DNA of 64,000 bases from Arthrobacter sp. NicSoilC5 (GTDB taxonomy: Bacteria; Actinomycetota; Actinomycetes; Actinomycetales; Micrococcaceae), in assembly GCF_019977395.1 (NCBI RefSeq), contig NZ_AP024660.1, positions 2,542,001 to 2,606,000 on the forward strand, read 5' to 3'. Below are positions 56,010-64,000 of the stretch, in pieces; within the stretch, counting starts at the first letter, position 1, and every line of letters begins with the position of its first letter. The translations under genes were made by a program, and so were the position numbers. Below the pieces are notes generated by a model that was not told where the DNA came from, did not search any database, and worked only from the letters and a program-made list of their open reading frames with translations.

Positions 56010-56600
56010 ATGGTGCAATCCGGCAGCAGCTGGAGTATTTTGTGCTGCATGCACGCCGCACCCAGCACCGGCAGGTACACCCGTCTCCTTGGCACCCTTG
56101 AGGAGGCGAAACCCCTGGACGCTGCCGTCAACGCCGCAGAACCGCTGGCGTCCCGCCTCATAGCGCAGCCCAACGTCCGCAGCCTGGTCCGCGGCGACAC
56201 CACGGGCATTCCGCTGCACACCATCCTTACCGACGCACCCTTTGGCGCCTGGTGGTCGGCGGTGTTCCTGGACTTCTTTGACGACCAGGCTTCCCGCCGC
56301 TCCGCCCAGCGGCTGGTGGCCCTCGGCGTCATCACCGCCGTTCCCACCGCCCTGTCCGGCTGGGCAACCTGGTCCGGCAAGGACCGCGGGCTGAAGCGCG
56401 TGGGGATTGTGCACGCCGCCGCCAACGCCGCAGCCACCCTGGTGTACCTCGCCTCCTGGCGGGCCCGGTCCCGCGGAAACCACCGGCTGGGCGTGCGGCT
56501 GGCGCGGGCGGGGGCCGTCCTGCTGCTGGTAAGCGGGTTCCTGGGCGGCCACCTCAGCAGCGGCCGCCATGCCTCACGGCACGGTGTCATACATGGATGA
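56010..56600 (+). CDS. DUF2231-like membrane protein
   Basis: A 196-residue protein with four hydrophobic helices from about residue 70 (PLHTILTDAPFGAWWSAVFLDFF, then VALGVITAVPTALSGW). PxHxxLTDxPxG with four helices resembles the DUF2231 family. Function unknown. The ATG at 56010 follows AGGA closely; a start at 56049 (MHAAPSTG) is possible. A second His-bearing GGHLSSGRH segment ends the last helix. Confidence 0.75.
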   Translation: MVQSGSSWSILCCMHAAPSTGRYTRLLGTLEEAKPLDAAVNAAEPLASRLIAQPNVRSLVRGDTTGIPLHTILTDAPFGAWWSAVFLDFFDDQASRRSAQRLVALGVITAVPTALSGWATWSGKDRGLKRVGIVHAAANAAATLVYLASWRARSRGNHRLGVRLARAGAVLLLVSGFLGGHLSSGRHASRHGVIHG

Positions 56601-56633
56601 AAGCGGCCAACGGAAAACGGTACGCTCTAGTCC

Positions 56634-58739
56634 ATGATCCCAGCCCCCGTCATCATCGCCGTCGACGGGCGCTCCGGCGCAGGAAAGACAACCCTCGCCG
56701 TCGAACTCGCGGCCCGGCTCCGCGCCCACCACAAGGTGTCCCTGTTCCACCTTGAGGACATCTACCCGGGGTGGGATGGGCTGGCGGCAGGCGTGGAGCG
56801 CTATGTCAGCACGGTCCTCGCGCCGCTGAGCCGCGGCGAGGCGGCCACCTGGACCAGCTGGGACTGGGAGAACCATTACGACGGCGAGTCCCGGGTCACG
56901 CTGCCCGCGGAGATCGTCATCGTGGAGGGAGTGGGGGCCGCCGCCGAGGCAGCCCGGCCCATGCTTGGCGCCGTCATCTGGGCCGAGTCTCCGGACGACG
57001 TCCGCCGGACGCGGGCTCTGGGCCGCGACGGCGAAACCTATGAGCCGTACTGGGACCAGTGGGCCGCACAGGAAGAAGAGTGGCTGGGCCGCGACGACGT
57101 CCCCGCCCACGCAGATCTTCGCGTCCAGAACCTCGCTGACGGATCAGCCCCGGCGGACCTCCTGAAGCTCCTCCCCTGCCTGCCGGCCCTGGCGCCTGTC
57201 CTGGCCCCGGAACTGTCCGCACGACGCGGACTTCGGCTCCATGCCGAGCGCCTGGATGCCCTCCCGGACGCACCGGCACTGTTCCAGTCGCTGTACGGAC
57301 GGTCGGCCAATGCCGTCTGGCTTGATTCCTCCAACGCTGACGCCGTCCCGGGCAGCACCGGAGAAGACAGCGAAGACCCGGCGGCCCGGACTGCTGCGGA
57401 GCGCAGCAGGTTCAGCATCATGGCGGACGACGCCGGCACCTTCGGACAGTTCGTGACGCACCGTTCGGGGGTGAGCCTGATCAGCACGGGCTCCTCCACT
57501 GCCAGGGTCCCCGGCCCCTTCTTCCGCTGGCTGGACACCGTCTGGGGGCGCCGGGCCGTACGCACCCCGGACGGCTATCCCTGCGATTTCACCCTGGGCT
57601 GGCTCGGCTGCCTGGGCTACGAGCTGAAGCGCGAAACGGGCGGCAGCGACCTGTCCGCGCCCACCCCGGACGCTGCCCTGATCTTCGCCGGCCGGGCCGT
57701 GGTCCTGGACCATGCCGAAGGCGCCGCCTGGCTTCTGGCACTGGACGCCCCCGACGCCGGCGAGTGGCTGGCGCAGGCCAGGGCAGCAGTGGAAGCCGCC
57801 GGCGGCGGCGCACGGCCGCCGTCGGATGGCCCGGCAGCGCAAGCCGGCGGCAGCACCGGCGTCGCGCTTTCCACAGCGCCGGCCTTCCGCAGCCGGGACA
57901 CAGGTGCGCGGTACCGGGAGAAGATCACCGCCGCCCAGCACCAGATCGCCCAGGGAAACACGTATGAGGTTTGCCTGACCACCACGCTCGAAGCCAGGGT
58001 GCAGGCAGCGTCGCTGGATGCGTGGACCACCTACCTCGCGCTGCGCCGGAGGAACCCGGCCCCCTTCGCCAGCTACCTTCGGCTGGGAAACCTTGCCGTG
58101 GCCAGCACCTCGCCCGAGCGGTTCCTAAGGATCGCGTCCGACGGCGGCATGCGCGCCGAACCGATCAAGGGCACCCGGCGCCGGGCTGCCGACCCGCAGG
58201 AGGACAGCCGGCTGCGCGTGGACCTGGCCACATCCCTGAAGGACAGGGCCGAGAACATCATGATCGTGGACCTGCTGCGCAACGACCTCAGCCATTTCGC
58301 GGAGCCCGGTTCCGTGACGGTCAGCCGGCTCTGCGCGATCGAGAGCTATGCCACGGTCCACCAGATGGTCAGCACCATTGACGCCCGCCTCCTCCCGGGC
58401 GCACCGCGGGCCGAGGCAGTCGCTGCGTGCTTCCCGGCCGGCTCCATGACCGGCGCCCCCAAGATCAGCACCATGGCCATCCTGGACCACCTGGAGGCAG
58501 GTCCGCGCGGACTGTACTCGGGGGCCATCGGCTACTTCTCACTCAACGCGGCGGCCGACCTCGCCGTCGCCATCAGGACACTGGTCATCAGCACGGCCGG
58601 CGACGGGACGGCTGAACTCTCGCTCGGCGTCGGCGGTGCCATCACCTCGGACTCCGTCCCGGACGACGAATACGACGAAATACGCACCAAGGCCTACGGG
58701 GTCCTCTCCACCCTCGGCGCCGCCTTCCCCGGCGACTGA
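56634..58739 (+). CDS. pabB: P-loop kinase-like/PabB fusion, aminodeoxychorismate synthase component I
   Basis: A 701-residue fusion. Residues 1-190 are a uridine-kinase-like P-loop NTPase: Walker A GRSGAGKTT at 12-20, VSLFHLEDIYPGWDGL (substrate loop) and IVIVEGVGAAA (Walker B region). Residues about 260-700 are PabB/TrpE-like: SRFSIM near 260, the chorismate-binding core from about 430 with PIKGTRRRA, NIMIVDLLRNDLS, GSMTGAPK and GGAITSDS. It aminates chorismate to ADC for folate synthesis together with a PabA not in this window. The role of the kinase domain is unknown. Confidence 0.92.
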   Translation: MIPAPVIIAVDGRSGAGKTTLAVELAARLRAHHKVSLFHLEDIYPGWDGLAAGVERYVSTVLAPLSRGEAATWTSWDWENHYDGESRVTLPAEIVIVEGVGAAAEAARPMLGAVIWAESPDDVRRTRALGRDGETYEPYWDQWAAQEEEWLGRDDVPAHADLRVQNLADGSAPADLLKLLPCLPALAPVLAPELSARRGLRLHAERLDALPDAPALFQSLYGRSANAVWLDSSNADAVPGSTGEDSEDPAARTAAERSRFSIMADDAGTFGQFVTHRSGVSLISTGSSTARVPGPFFRWLDTVWGRRAVRTPDGYPCDFTLGWLGCLGYELKRETGGSDLSAPTPDAALIFAGRAVVLDHAEGAAWLLALDAPDAGEWLAQARAAVEAAGGGARPPSDGPAAQAGGSTGVALSTAPAFRSRDTGARYREKITAAQHQIAQGNTYEVCLTTTLEARVQAASLDAWTTYLALRRRNPAPFASYLRLGNLAVASTSPERFLRIASDGGMRAEPIKGTRRRAADPQEDSRLRVDLATSLKDRAENIMIVDLLRNDLSHFAEPGSVTVSRLCAIESYATVHQMVSTIDARLLPGAPRAEAVAACFPAGSMTGAPKISTMAILDHLEAGPRGLYSGAIGYFSLNAAADLAVAIRTLVISTAGDGTAELSLGVGGAITSDSVPDDEYDEIRTKAYGVLSTLGAAFPGD

Positions 58740-58882
58740 CGCCATCGGCTCCCCGGGGCATCCACTCCGCGGACGCCCGTTTAGGAAGACGCCCCCGGGG
58801 GTACGCCCCTGACCTAGCTGAACCGCCCAAGCCAGGCGGCGGACCCGTCCCTGGGTGCTTCCACACAAGTTAGGTATGCCGC

Positions 58883-60148
58883 GTGACGGAACCGTCCCCT
58901 CCCCAGACCAGCAAGGCACCGCGCAGCGTCAAGTACGTTCTCATGCTTGGCGCCCTGGCCGCGCTCCCCGCCCTCACCACGGACATGTACCTGCCCTCAC
59001 TGCCCGCCGTCGAGGCCGACCTCCACACCACCCAGACCGCTGTCCAGCTGACGTTGTCCGGAACCCTGGTGGGCGGCGGAATCGGGCAGCTGGTGATCGG
59101 CCCGTTCTCGGACCGGTTCGGCCGGCGGCTTCCGCTGCTCATCGGCATCTCGCTGCACGTAGCCATCTCGCTGCTGTGTTCCCTGACGCCCAACATCGAA
59201 ACGCTGACAGGGCTGCGCGTGCTGCAGGGCTTCTTCAACGCCGCCGCTGCCGTGGTGGCACTCGCCGTGATCCGCGACCGCTTCGTCGGCTCCGACGCCG
59301 CCCAGCTGCTGTCCCGGCTGATGCTGGTCATCGGCGTGGCTCCGCTCCTGGCCCCCACCGTGGGCCAGGCCATCGCCGGGTTCTGGAACTGGCGCGCCGT
59401 CTTCTACGCACTGGCACTCATCGGGCTGGTCCTGGTGGCAATTGTCTGGAAGTTCATGCCGGAAACGCTGCCCGGGGACAGCCGCAGCCCGGGCCACCCC
59501 CGGCACGTGGCCGGCGCCTACTGGGTGCTGCTGCGGGACAGGCACTTCATGGCGCTGGCCGTTATCCCCGGACTGGGGCTGGCCCTGATCATGAGCTACG
59601 TGGTGGGTTCGCCCTTCGTCTTCCAGAACGAATACGGCCTCACCGCCCAGCAGTTCGCCCTCGTGTTCGCCCTCAACGGCGCCGCACTTGTCCTCTCGGC
59701 CCAGCTCAACGCCGCCCTGGTCCGGAAGTTCCCGCCCGTCCGCATCCTGCGCACCGCCCTCCTGGTCCAGTTGAGCCTGGCCCTGGTGCTGCTCGGTGTG
59801 GTGGCCACGGGTGCCGGCGGCGCGGCCGGCCTGGTGGCCGGCCTGTGGCTGGTCCTGTCAGCCCAGGGCATGATCCCGGCGAACGCCTCCGTGCTCGCGC
59901 TGCACAACTACGGCCACATGGCGGGAACGGCGGCGGCTGTCATCGGGGCCCTGCAGTCCGGTGTCGCCGGACTGGTGAGCCCCCTGGTTGGGCTCCTGGG
60001 CGGGAATTCCCTGTCGATGGCCAGCGTCATGATCGGCAGCTGCACCGTGGCGGTGCTGGTGCTTGCCCTGGGAACCCCCGCCTACCGCAACGGCGGCTGG
60101 CCCGAGCACGCCGGGCACGACGACGGGCAGCGGGTCAGTGCCGACTGA
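58883..60148 (+). CDS. Bcr/CflA family drug exporter (MFS)
   Basis: A 421-residue twelve-helix exporter of the drug:H+ antiporter-1 group. Helix 1 end ALTTDMYLPSLPAV is the Bcr/CflA signature; motif A is IGPFSDRFGRR. Exports multiple drugs or metabolites. GTG start at 58883. The 143 bases upstream hold a CCCCCGGGGG-centred hairpin that may terminate pabB, and no other signal. Confidence 0.88.
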   Translation: MTEPSPPQTSKAPRSVKYVLMLGALAALPALTTDMYLPSLPAVEADLHTTQTAVQLTLSGTLVGGGIGQLVIGPFSDRFGRRLPLLIGISLHVAISLLCSLTPNIETLTGLRVLQGFFNAAAAVVALAVIRDRFVGSDAAQLLSRLMLVIGVAPLLAPTVGQAIAGFWNWRAVFYALALIGLVLVAIVWKFMPETLPGDSRSPGHPRHVAGAYWVLLRDRHFMALAVIPGLGLALIMSYVVGSPFVFQNEYGLTAQQFALVFALNGAALVLSAQLNAALVRKFPPVRILRTALLVQLSLALVLLGVVATGAGGAAGLVAGLWLVLSAQGMIPANASVLALHNYGHMAGTAAAVIGALQSGVAGLVSPLVGLLGGNSLSMASVMIGSCTVAVLVLALGTPAYRNGGWPEHAGHDDGQRVSAD

Positions 60149-60151
60149 CAA

Positions 60152-60210
60152 CTTACTGGACAGGTCTTAGTGGAAAGGGTCTTACTGGACAGTGTCGTCT
60201 TACTGGACAG
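60152..60210. repeat. Four short direct repeats at the 3' end of the cardiolipin synthase gene
   Basis: TCTTACTGGACAG occurs as close copies at 60198-60210, 60180-60192 and (ACTTACTGGACAG) 60151-60163, plus a degenerate copy at 60165-60177. The 60198 copy contains the TAA stop of the cardiolipin synthase gene, so the stop region seems to have been serially duplicated into the gap before the convergent exporter gene. Periods are 14-18 bases. Confidence 0.7.
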
Positions 60211-61729
60211 TGGCCGTCAGCCGGGCCACGTTGTCCACGTACCGGGCGGCGAGCGGCCGGTTGAGCCAGTCCGCGAGCTTGAGCTCGTGGGAGATGTCCC
60301 GGTAGGTGTCCTCCACCGCCCGCATCTTGTTCACGATGTCCTCACCCAGCAGCATCACTGACACCTCCAGGTTCAGCGAGAAGGACCGCATGTCCATGTT
60401 GCTGGACCCCAGGACCGCTACCTCGTCATCGATGGTGAAGTGCTTGGCATGCAGCACGAACGGGGCTTTATAGAGGTAGATCCGTACCCCGGCTTCGAGG
60501 AGTGCCTCGTAATAGGACCGCTGGGCGTGGTGGACCAGGAACTGGTCCCCCTTCTCCGAGACGAACAGTTCAACATCCACGCCGCGCTGGGCCGCGGTGG
60601 TGATGGCGTAGAGCAGCGAGTCGTCCGGCACGAAGTAGGGGCTGCAGATGGAGATCCGGTGCTGGGCCGAATAGATGAGGGTGTTGAAGAGCCGGAGGTT
60701 GTTCTCCGTAATGAACCCCGGACCGCTGGGAACCACCTGGGCCGTGACGGTGCCGGGTTCCGGGTTCGCCGGGAGCTGCAGCTGGTGTTCCAGCGACTCG
60801 TCAGTCTCGCTCAGCCAGTCGGTGGCGAAGACGACGTTCAGGGTGGTCACGATGGGGCCGCGCAGGCACGCCATCAGTTCCACCCATTCACGGCCGGCCT
60901 TGCGGTGCCGCGGGTTGTTGTAGGAGGGCTCGATCAGGTTCTGCGAACCCGTGAAGGCGATCTCGCCGTCGATCACCATGATCTTGCGGTGGTTCCGCAG
61001 GTCAGGGCGGCGCCACTGTCCGTGGATGGGCAGGAGGGGCAGCATCCGCTTCCACTGGATCTTGCCCGCGCGGAGGCGGTTGAGCAGCTTCCGGTACCCC
61101 TTGATGCGCAGCGTTCCGATGTGGTCGAACAGGAGCCGCACCTCCACGCCCCGTTCGGCGGCTTCCTCCATGGCGGTGAGCAGGTCGTTGGTGACGTGGT
61201 CCGAACTCATGATGTAGAACTCGGCGTTGACGAACTTTTTCGCCTTCCGCACAGCCTTGGTCATTTCCAGGATGGAATCCGGATAGCCGGGGATCAGGTC
61301 CACGGAGTTTCCGTCCACCATGGGCAGCGAGCCCAGGGTGCGGTTGAGCTCAGCAGCGGACTTCACCCACTCCGGGCCGGGGTAGTCGCTTTCCGCATCC
61401 GAAAGTGCGGTGATGCCCGCCTGCACGCGTTCGTTGACCAGCTGCTGCTGTGCCCGCCGGCGGCTGGACAAGCGGAAATTGCCGAACAGCAGGAACAGGA
61501 CGATGCCCACGAACGGAATGAAGAAGATACCCAGCAGCCAGGCCATGGCGGTGGTAGGGCGCCGGTTGCCGGGAATGATGCCCAGCGCCAGGATCCTGAT
61601 GGCCAGGTCGGCGAAGCCCAGGAGCACCACCACCCATGTGGGCGCGGTGCCGGCAAGCGAAAAAGGCCACAACACGTCTAAAACCCCCGGGGAGATTGGG
61701 CCCCGGAGGACGGCTTCCGGCCGGTGCAC
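60200..61729 (-). CDS. cls: Cardiolipin synthase (phospholipase D family)
   Basis: A 509-residue membrane enzyme making cardiolipin from phosphatidylglycerol: two N-terminal helices (about 30-48 and 60-85), then two HKD phospholipase D motifs, HRKIMVIDGEIAFTGSQN and HAKHFTIDDEVAVLGSSN. The GTG at 61729 gives 18 residues before LWPF; a GTG at 61675 is an alternative that fits the membrane start better. The stop lies in the repeat cluster at 60152-60210. Confidence 0.92.
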   Translation of the reverse strand: MHRPEAVLRGPISPGVLDVLWPFSLAGTAPTWVVVLLGFADLAIRILALGIIPGNRRPTTAMAWLLGIFFIPFVGIVLFLLFGNFRLSSRRRAQQQLVNERVQAGITALSDAESDYPGPEWVKSAAELNRTLGSLPMVDGNSVDLIPGYPDSILEMTKAVRKAKKFVNAEFYIMSSDHVTNDLLTAMEEAAERGVEVRLLFDHIGTLRIKGYRKLLNRLRAGKIQWKRMLPLLPIHGQWRRPDLRNHRKIMVIDGEIAFTGSQNLIEPSYNNPRHRKAGREWVELMACLRGPIVTTLNVVFATDWLSETDESLEHQLQLPANPEPGTVTAQVVPSGPGFITENNLRLFNTLIYSAQHRISICSPYFVPDDSLLYAITTAAQRGVDVELFVSEKGDQFLVHHAQRSYYEALLEAGVRIYLYKAPFVLHAKHFTIDDEVAVLGSSNMDMRSFSLNLEVSVMLLGEDIVNKMRAVEDTYRDISHELKLADWLNRPLAARYVDNVARLTATVQ

Positions 61730-61769
61730 TCTGCCCAGCTTATCCGCGGTACAGCACTAAGCTGGTGCC

Positions 61770-62696
61770 ATGACCTCTCCAGCCCCCGTGGTTCTTGCCT
61801 TCCTCGATCCTGCTTTCCCCGACGGCAGGGTGGCCGATGCCACCAAACCCCAGCTGCTGGTCACGGATTTGGGGGTCACCCGCGGCGACGGCGTCTTCGA
61901 AACCATGCTGGCCGTGGGTGGAACGGTGCGGAAGATGCAGGCGCACCTGGACCGGCTTGGGGGCTCCGCCGCGGCACTGGACCTGGCCATCCCGGACCAG
62001 GAGGCATGGCGGCGCGTTATTGCGGCTGTGGTGGCCCGGCACCGGTCCGAGAACCCGCCGGCAGACCCCGCCGCCGATGAACTGGTGGTCAAACTGGTGG
62101 TCACCCGCGGCGTCGAAGGCGAGGCGCCCACGGCCTGGGTGCAGGCGTCGCCGGCCGGGGCTGCCGGCCGCAGGCAGCGCGAAACGGGCATCGACGTCAT
62201 CCTCCTTGACCGGGGCTACGACAGTGATGTGGCCGAACGGGCGCCCTGGCTGCTCCTCGGCGCCAAAACCCTTTCCTACGCCGTCAACATGGCAGCGCTG
62301 CGCCATGCCCACAAACAGGGCGCCGACGACGTCATCTTCCTGTCCTCCGATGGCCGCGTGCTGGAAGGCCCCACGTCCACGGTGCTGCTTGCGCATGTGG
62401 AGAAGTCCGACGACGGCACAACAGTGAAGCGCCTCATTACGCCCCAGCTGGACAGCGGCATCCTGGCCGGCACCTCCCAGGGCGCCCTCTTCGCGGCCGC
62501 CAAGGCGGCGGGGTGGGAACTGGGCTACGGTCCCCTGGAGCCCCGGGACCTCATGGACGCGGATGCGGTCTGGCTGATCTCCAGCGTCCGCCTGCTGGCG
62601 CCCGTAAACCGGATCGACGGCAAGGAAATCGGCACCCCGTCCGTCCAGAAGGAACTGACCGCCGAGTTGAGCGAACTTATCGCCGGCATCCACTAG
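61770..62696 (+). CDS. pabC: 4-amino-4-deoxychorismate lyase
   Basis: A 308-residue fold-type IV PLP enzyme (aminotransferase class IV). The PLP-lysine is Lys166 in LGAKTLSYAVN; other conserved parts are TRGDGVFETM and GRVLEGPTSTV. It splits ADC to 4-aminobenzoate and pyruvate. The fused pabB lies 3 kb upstream, which supports PabC over a branched-chain or D-amino-acid transaminase. Confidence 0.87.
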   Translation: MTSPAPVVLAFLDPAFPDGRVADATKPQLLVTDLGVTRGDGVFETMLAVGGTVRKMQAHLDRLGGSAAALDLAIPDQEAWRRVIAAVVARHRSENPPADPAADELVVKLVVTRGVEGEAPTAWVQASPAGAAGRRQRETGIDVILLDRGYDSDVAERAPWLLLGAKTLSYAVNMAALRHAHKQGADDVIFLSSDGRVLEGPTSTVLLAHVEKSDDGTTVKRLITPQLDSGILAGTSQGALFAAAKAAGWELGYGPLEPRDLMDADAVWLISSVRLLAPVNRIDGKEIGTPSVQKELTAELSELIAGIH

Positions 62697-62755
62697 GCCG
62701 CAACAAGCGGCGCAATCCCTTTTCCCACTCCCGCATCACCCGTAAGGTGTGGACC

Positions 62756-63220
62756 ATGGACTCGCGAAACCTGCCGATTGAAAACCTGTCCTTCGACGAC
62801 TGCTGGGAACTCCTCGACAATGACGCGGTGGGCAGGCTGGCCATCGTGGTGGACGAGCATCCCGAGATCTTCCCCGTGAACTACGCCGTCCACCTGCGCA
62901 GCATCGTCTTCCGCACCGCACCCGGGTCAAAGCTTTGGGGCGCCAGGATGGAACGGCCGGCAGCACTGGAAATAGACGGCTACGACCCCGCATCGGAACA
63001 GGCCTGGAGCGTAGTGGTTCGCGGCGAAACGGAAATCATCGAGGACCAGGGCGTGAAGGATGCGGTGGACGCACTCGGCCTGGAACCGTGGCAGCCGGGC
63101 GAAAAGGCCCACTACGTGCGGCTGAACGCCAAAGCACTGACGGGGCGCCGGTTCCGCGTGAACCGGCCGGACATCTGGAACACCCGCCTGCAGGACCGGC
63201 GCCGCGCGTCCTTCGAATAG
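62756..63220 (+). CDS. PNPOx-fold flavin/nitroreductase-like protein
   Basis: A 154-residue split-barrel protein of the pyridoxamine 5'-phosphate oxidase-like group. It starts like actinobacterial members (CWELLDNDAVGRLAIV, then HPEIFPVNYAVH). Such proteins bind FMN, F420 or haem. The ATG at 62756 has AAGG eight bases upstream; the longer frame is the end of pabC. Substrate unknown. Confidence 0.82.
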   Translation: MDSRNLPIENLSFDDCWELLDNDAVGRLAIVVDEHPEIFPVNYAVHLRSIVFRTAPGSKLWGARMERPAALEIDGYDPASEQAWSVVVRGETEIIEDQGVKDAVDALGLEPWQPGEKAHYVRLNAKALTGRRFRVNRPDIWNTRLQDRRRASFE

Positions 63221-63257
63221 CGCTGCCCGGGCAATCCGCCGTCAGCGGGCCCCGGGG

Positions 63258-63962
63258 TCAGGCGGCGGGGCCTGCCGCCTGACGTGACAGCTGTGCCTCC
63301 AGCCCGGACAGCAGGATGCCAAGTCCCTGGTCAAGCTCCGCCTCGCCGTCGTACTCTGCCAGGGCGGGAGCAAGGGCACGCAGCTTGGGGAATTCCTTCG
63401 CCGGCAAACGGTGGAGCCCCAGGCGCAACAGCACCTCGTTCTCTTCCGGATCCACCACGTACTCCTGCAGCTCGTTCAGGATGTGCCCGTAGAGGAAGCC
63501 GTAGTAGGCGCGGTAGACGTGGAGGGCATCGGCCGGCGCGAATCCTGCCGAGCCCAGCAGGGACAGGATCTGTTCCAGCGGCCGCAGCGTGCCCAGGGGG
63601 CGAAGGCCCAGGGGCGTGGAAAGGGGCCGCGTGACCAACAGGGGAACCACATTGGGATGCTGCAGGGCGAGCGCCCGCAAGCTGTGGGCGATCTTCCGCA
63701 GCTGGGCTTTCCAGTCCGGGTCCGATGGATGGATGCTTAGCTGGTTGAGTACCAGCTCGGTAACCCCGTCCAGCAGTGCGGCGCGGTTCTCGGCGTAGCG
63801 GTAGAGGCTCATCGGATCCCGGCCGAGTTCCTGCCCCAGCCGGCGCATGGTCAGGGCCTCCAGGCTTTCGGCGTCCACCAACTCCAGGGCCTTGGCCAGC
63901 ACAATGTCCCTGCTCAGCCTCGTTTTGGCCTGCCCGGGCTGGGAAGTGTTGGCGGAAGTCAT
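63258..63962 (-). CDS. TetR family regulator with tetracycline-repressor-like C-terminus
   Basis: A 234-residue regulator: HTH about 15-65 (LTMRRLGQELGRDPMSLYRYAENRAALL) and a TetR_C-type helical ligand domain (about 85-225) of the TetR/ActII class. The ATG at 63962 has GAGGA eight bases upstream. The target is probably a divergent gene beyond the window edge. Confidence 0.87.
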   Translation of the reverse strand: MTSANTSQPGQAKTRLSRDIVLAKALELVDAESLEALTMRRLGQELGRDPMSLYRYAENRAALLDGVTELVLNQLSIHPSDPDWKAQLRKIAHSLRALALQHPNVVPLLVTRPLSTPLGLRPLGTLRPLEQILSLLGSAGFAPADALHVYRAYYGFLYGHILNELQEYVVDPEENEVLLRLGLHRLPAKEFPKLRALAPALAEYDGEAELDQGLGILLSGLEAQLSRQAAGPAA

Positions 63963-64000
63963 CACAAAGGTCCTCACTGGCGGCCCTCGTCCCGAAGTAA

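Overview
The window looks like chromosomal DNA of a high-GC actinomycete of the Arthrobacter/Pseudarthrobacter group (Micrococcaceae). The grounds are dense high-GC genes with many GTG and TTG starts, an HspR-controlled dnaK operon with HAIR operators, a heterotetrameric sarcosine oxidase operon, a polyphosphate-glucokinase-type ROK kinase, and a homoprotocatechuate dioxygenase whose metal-ligand numbering matches the Arthrobacter/Brevibacterium enzymes. No tRNA, rRNA, CRISPR array or prophage was seen. The genus is an inference from gene content.

Layout. (1) 1-1.1 kb: a small cupin gene and a divergent TetR regulator sharing a perfect 16-bp palindrome. (2) 1.2-8.9 kb: a five-gene leftward catabolic operon (MFS porter, FAD amine oxidase, lyase of the DapA superfamily, Na+:amino-acid symporter, aminoaldehyde-type dehydrogenase) with a divergent GntR regulator and a promoter whose spacer contains a palindrome. 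(3) 9.0-20.9 kb: a leftward glyA-soxBDAG-sdaA-purU operon turning sarcosine into glycine, serine, pyruvate and one-carbon units, with a divergent GntR gene. This block lies between two related but distinct IS481-family elements, both inserted at CTAG. (4) 20.9-29.4 kb: a tartrate/D-malate-type dehydrogenase, a ROK repressor, and a divergent sugar ABC importer with a glucokinase and an amylosucrase. (5) 29.5-30.4 kb: pheA, overlapping tail to tail with a flavoprotein hydroxylase. (6) 30.4-42.1 kb: a homoprotocatechuate meta-cleavage operon. A FAH-RraA fusion stands where HpaG is expected, followed by a GntR regulator, HpaE, HpaD, HpaH, HpaI and a succinate-semialdehyde dehydrogenase; a terminator and one more aldehyde dehydrogenase follow. 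The hydroxylase is divergent from the operon. (7) 42.1-46.9 kb: dnaK-grpE-dnaJ-hspR. (8) 46.9-54.6 kb: three regulator/partner pairs (ArsR-type with an MFS exporter, TetR with an NmrA-like oxidoreductase, MarR with an MMPL exporter), each with a visible palindromic operator, then a methyltransferase. (9) 54.7-64 kb: LysE-type exporter, low-molecular-weight tyrosine phosphatase, DUF2231-like membrane protein, a P-loop kinase-PabB fusion, a Bcr/CflA exporter, cardiolipin synthase, PabC, a flavin-binding PNPOx-fold protein and a TetR regulator.

The catabolic modules feed central metabolism. Sarcosine goes to pyruvate and tetrahydrofolate-bound C1. Sucrose probably goes to glucan, fructose and glucose 6-phosphate. 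Homoprotocatechuate goes to pyruvate and succinate. The two most unusual protein architectures are the FAH-RraA fusion in the homoprotocatechuate operon and the P-loop kinase-PabB fusion. The clearest DNA-level novelties are start-site hairpins in both IS481 elements and a set of palindromic operators between divergent genes. There is no gene-free stretch longer than 300 bases.
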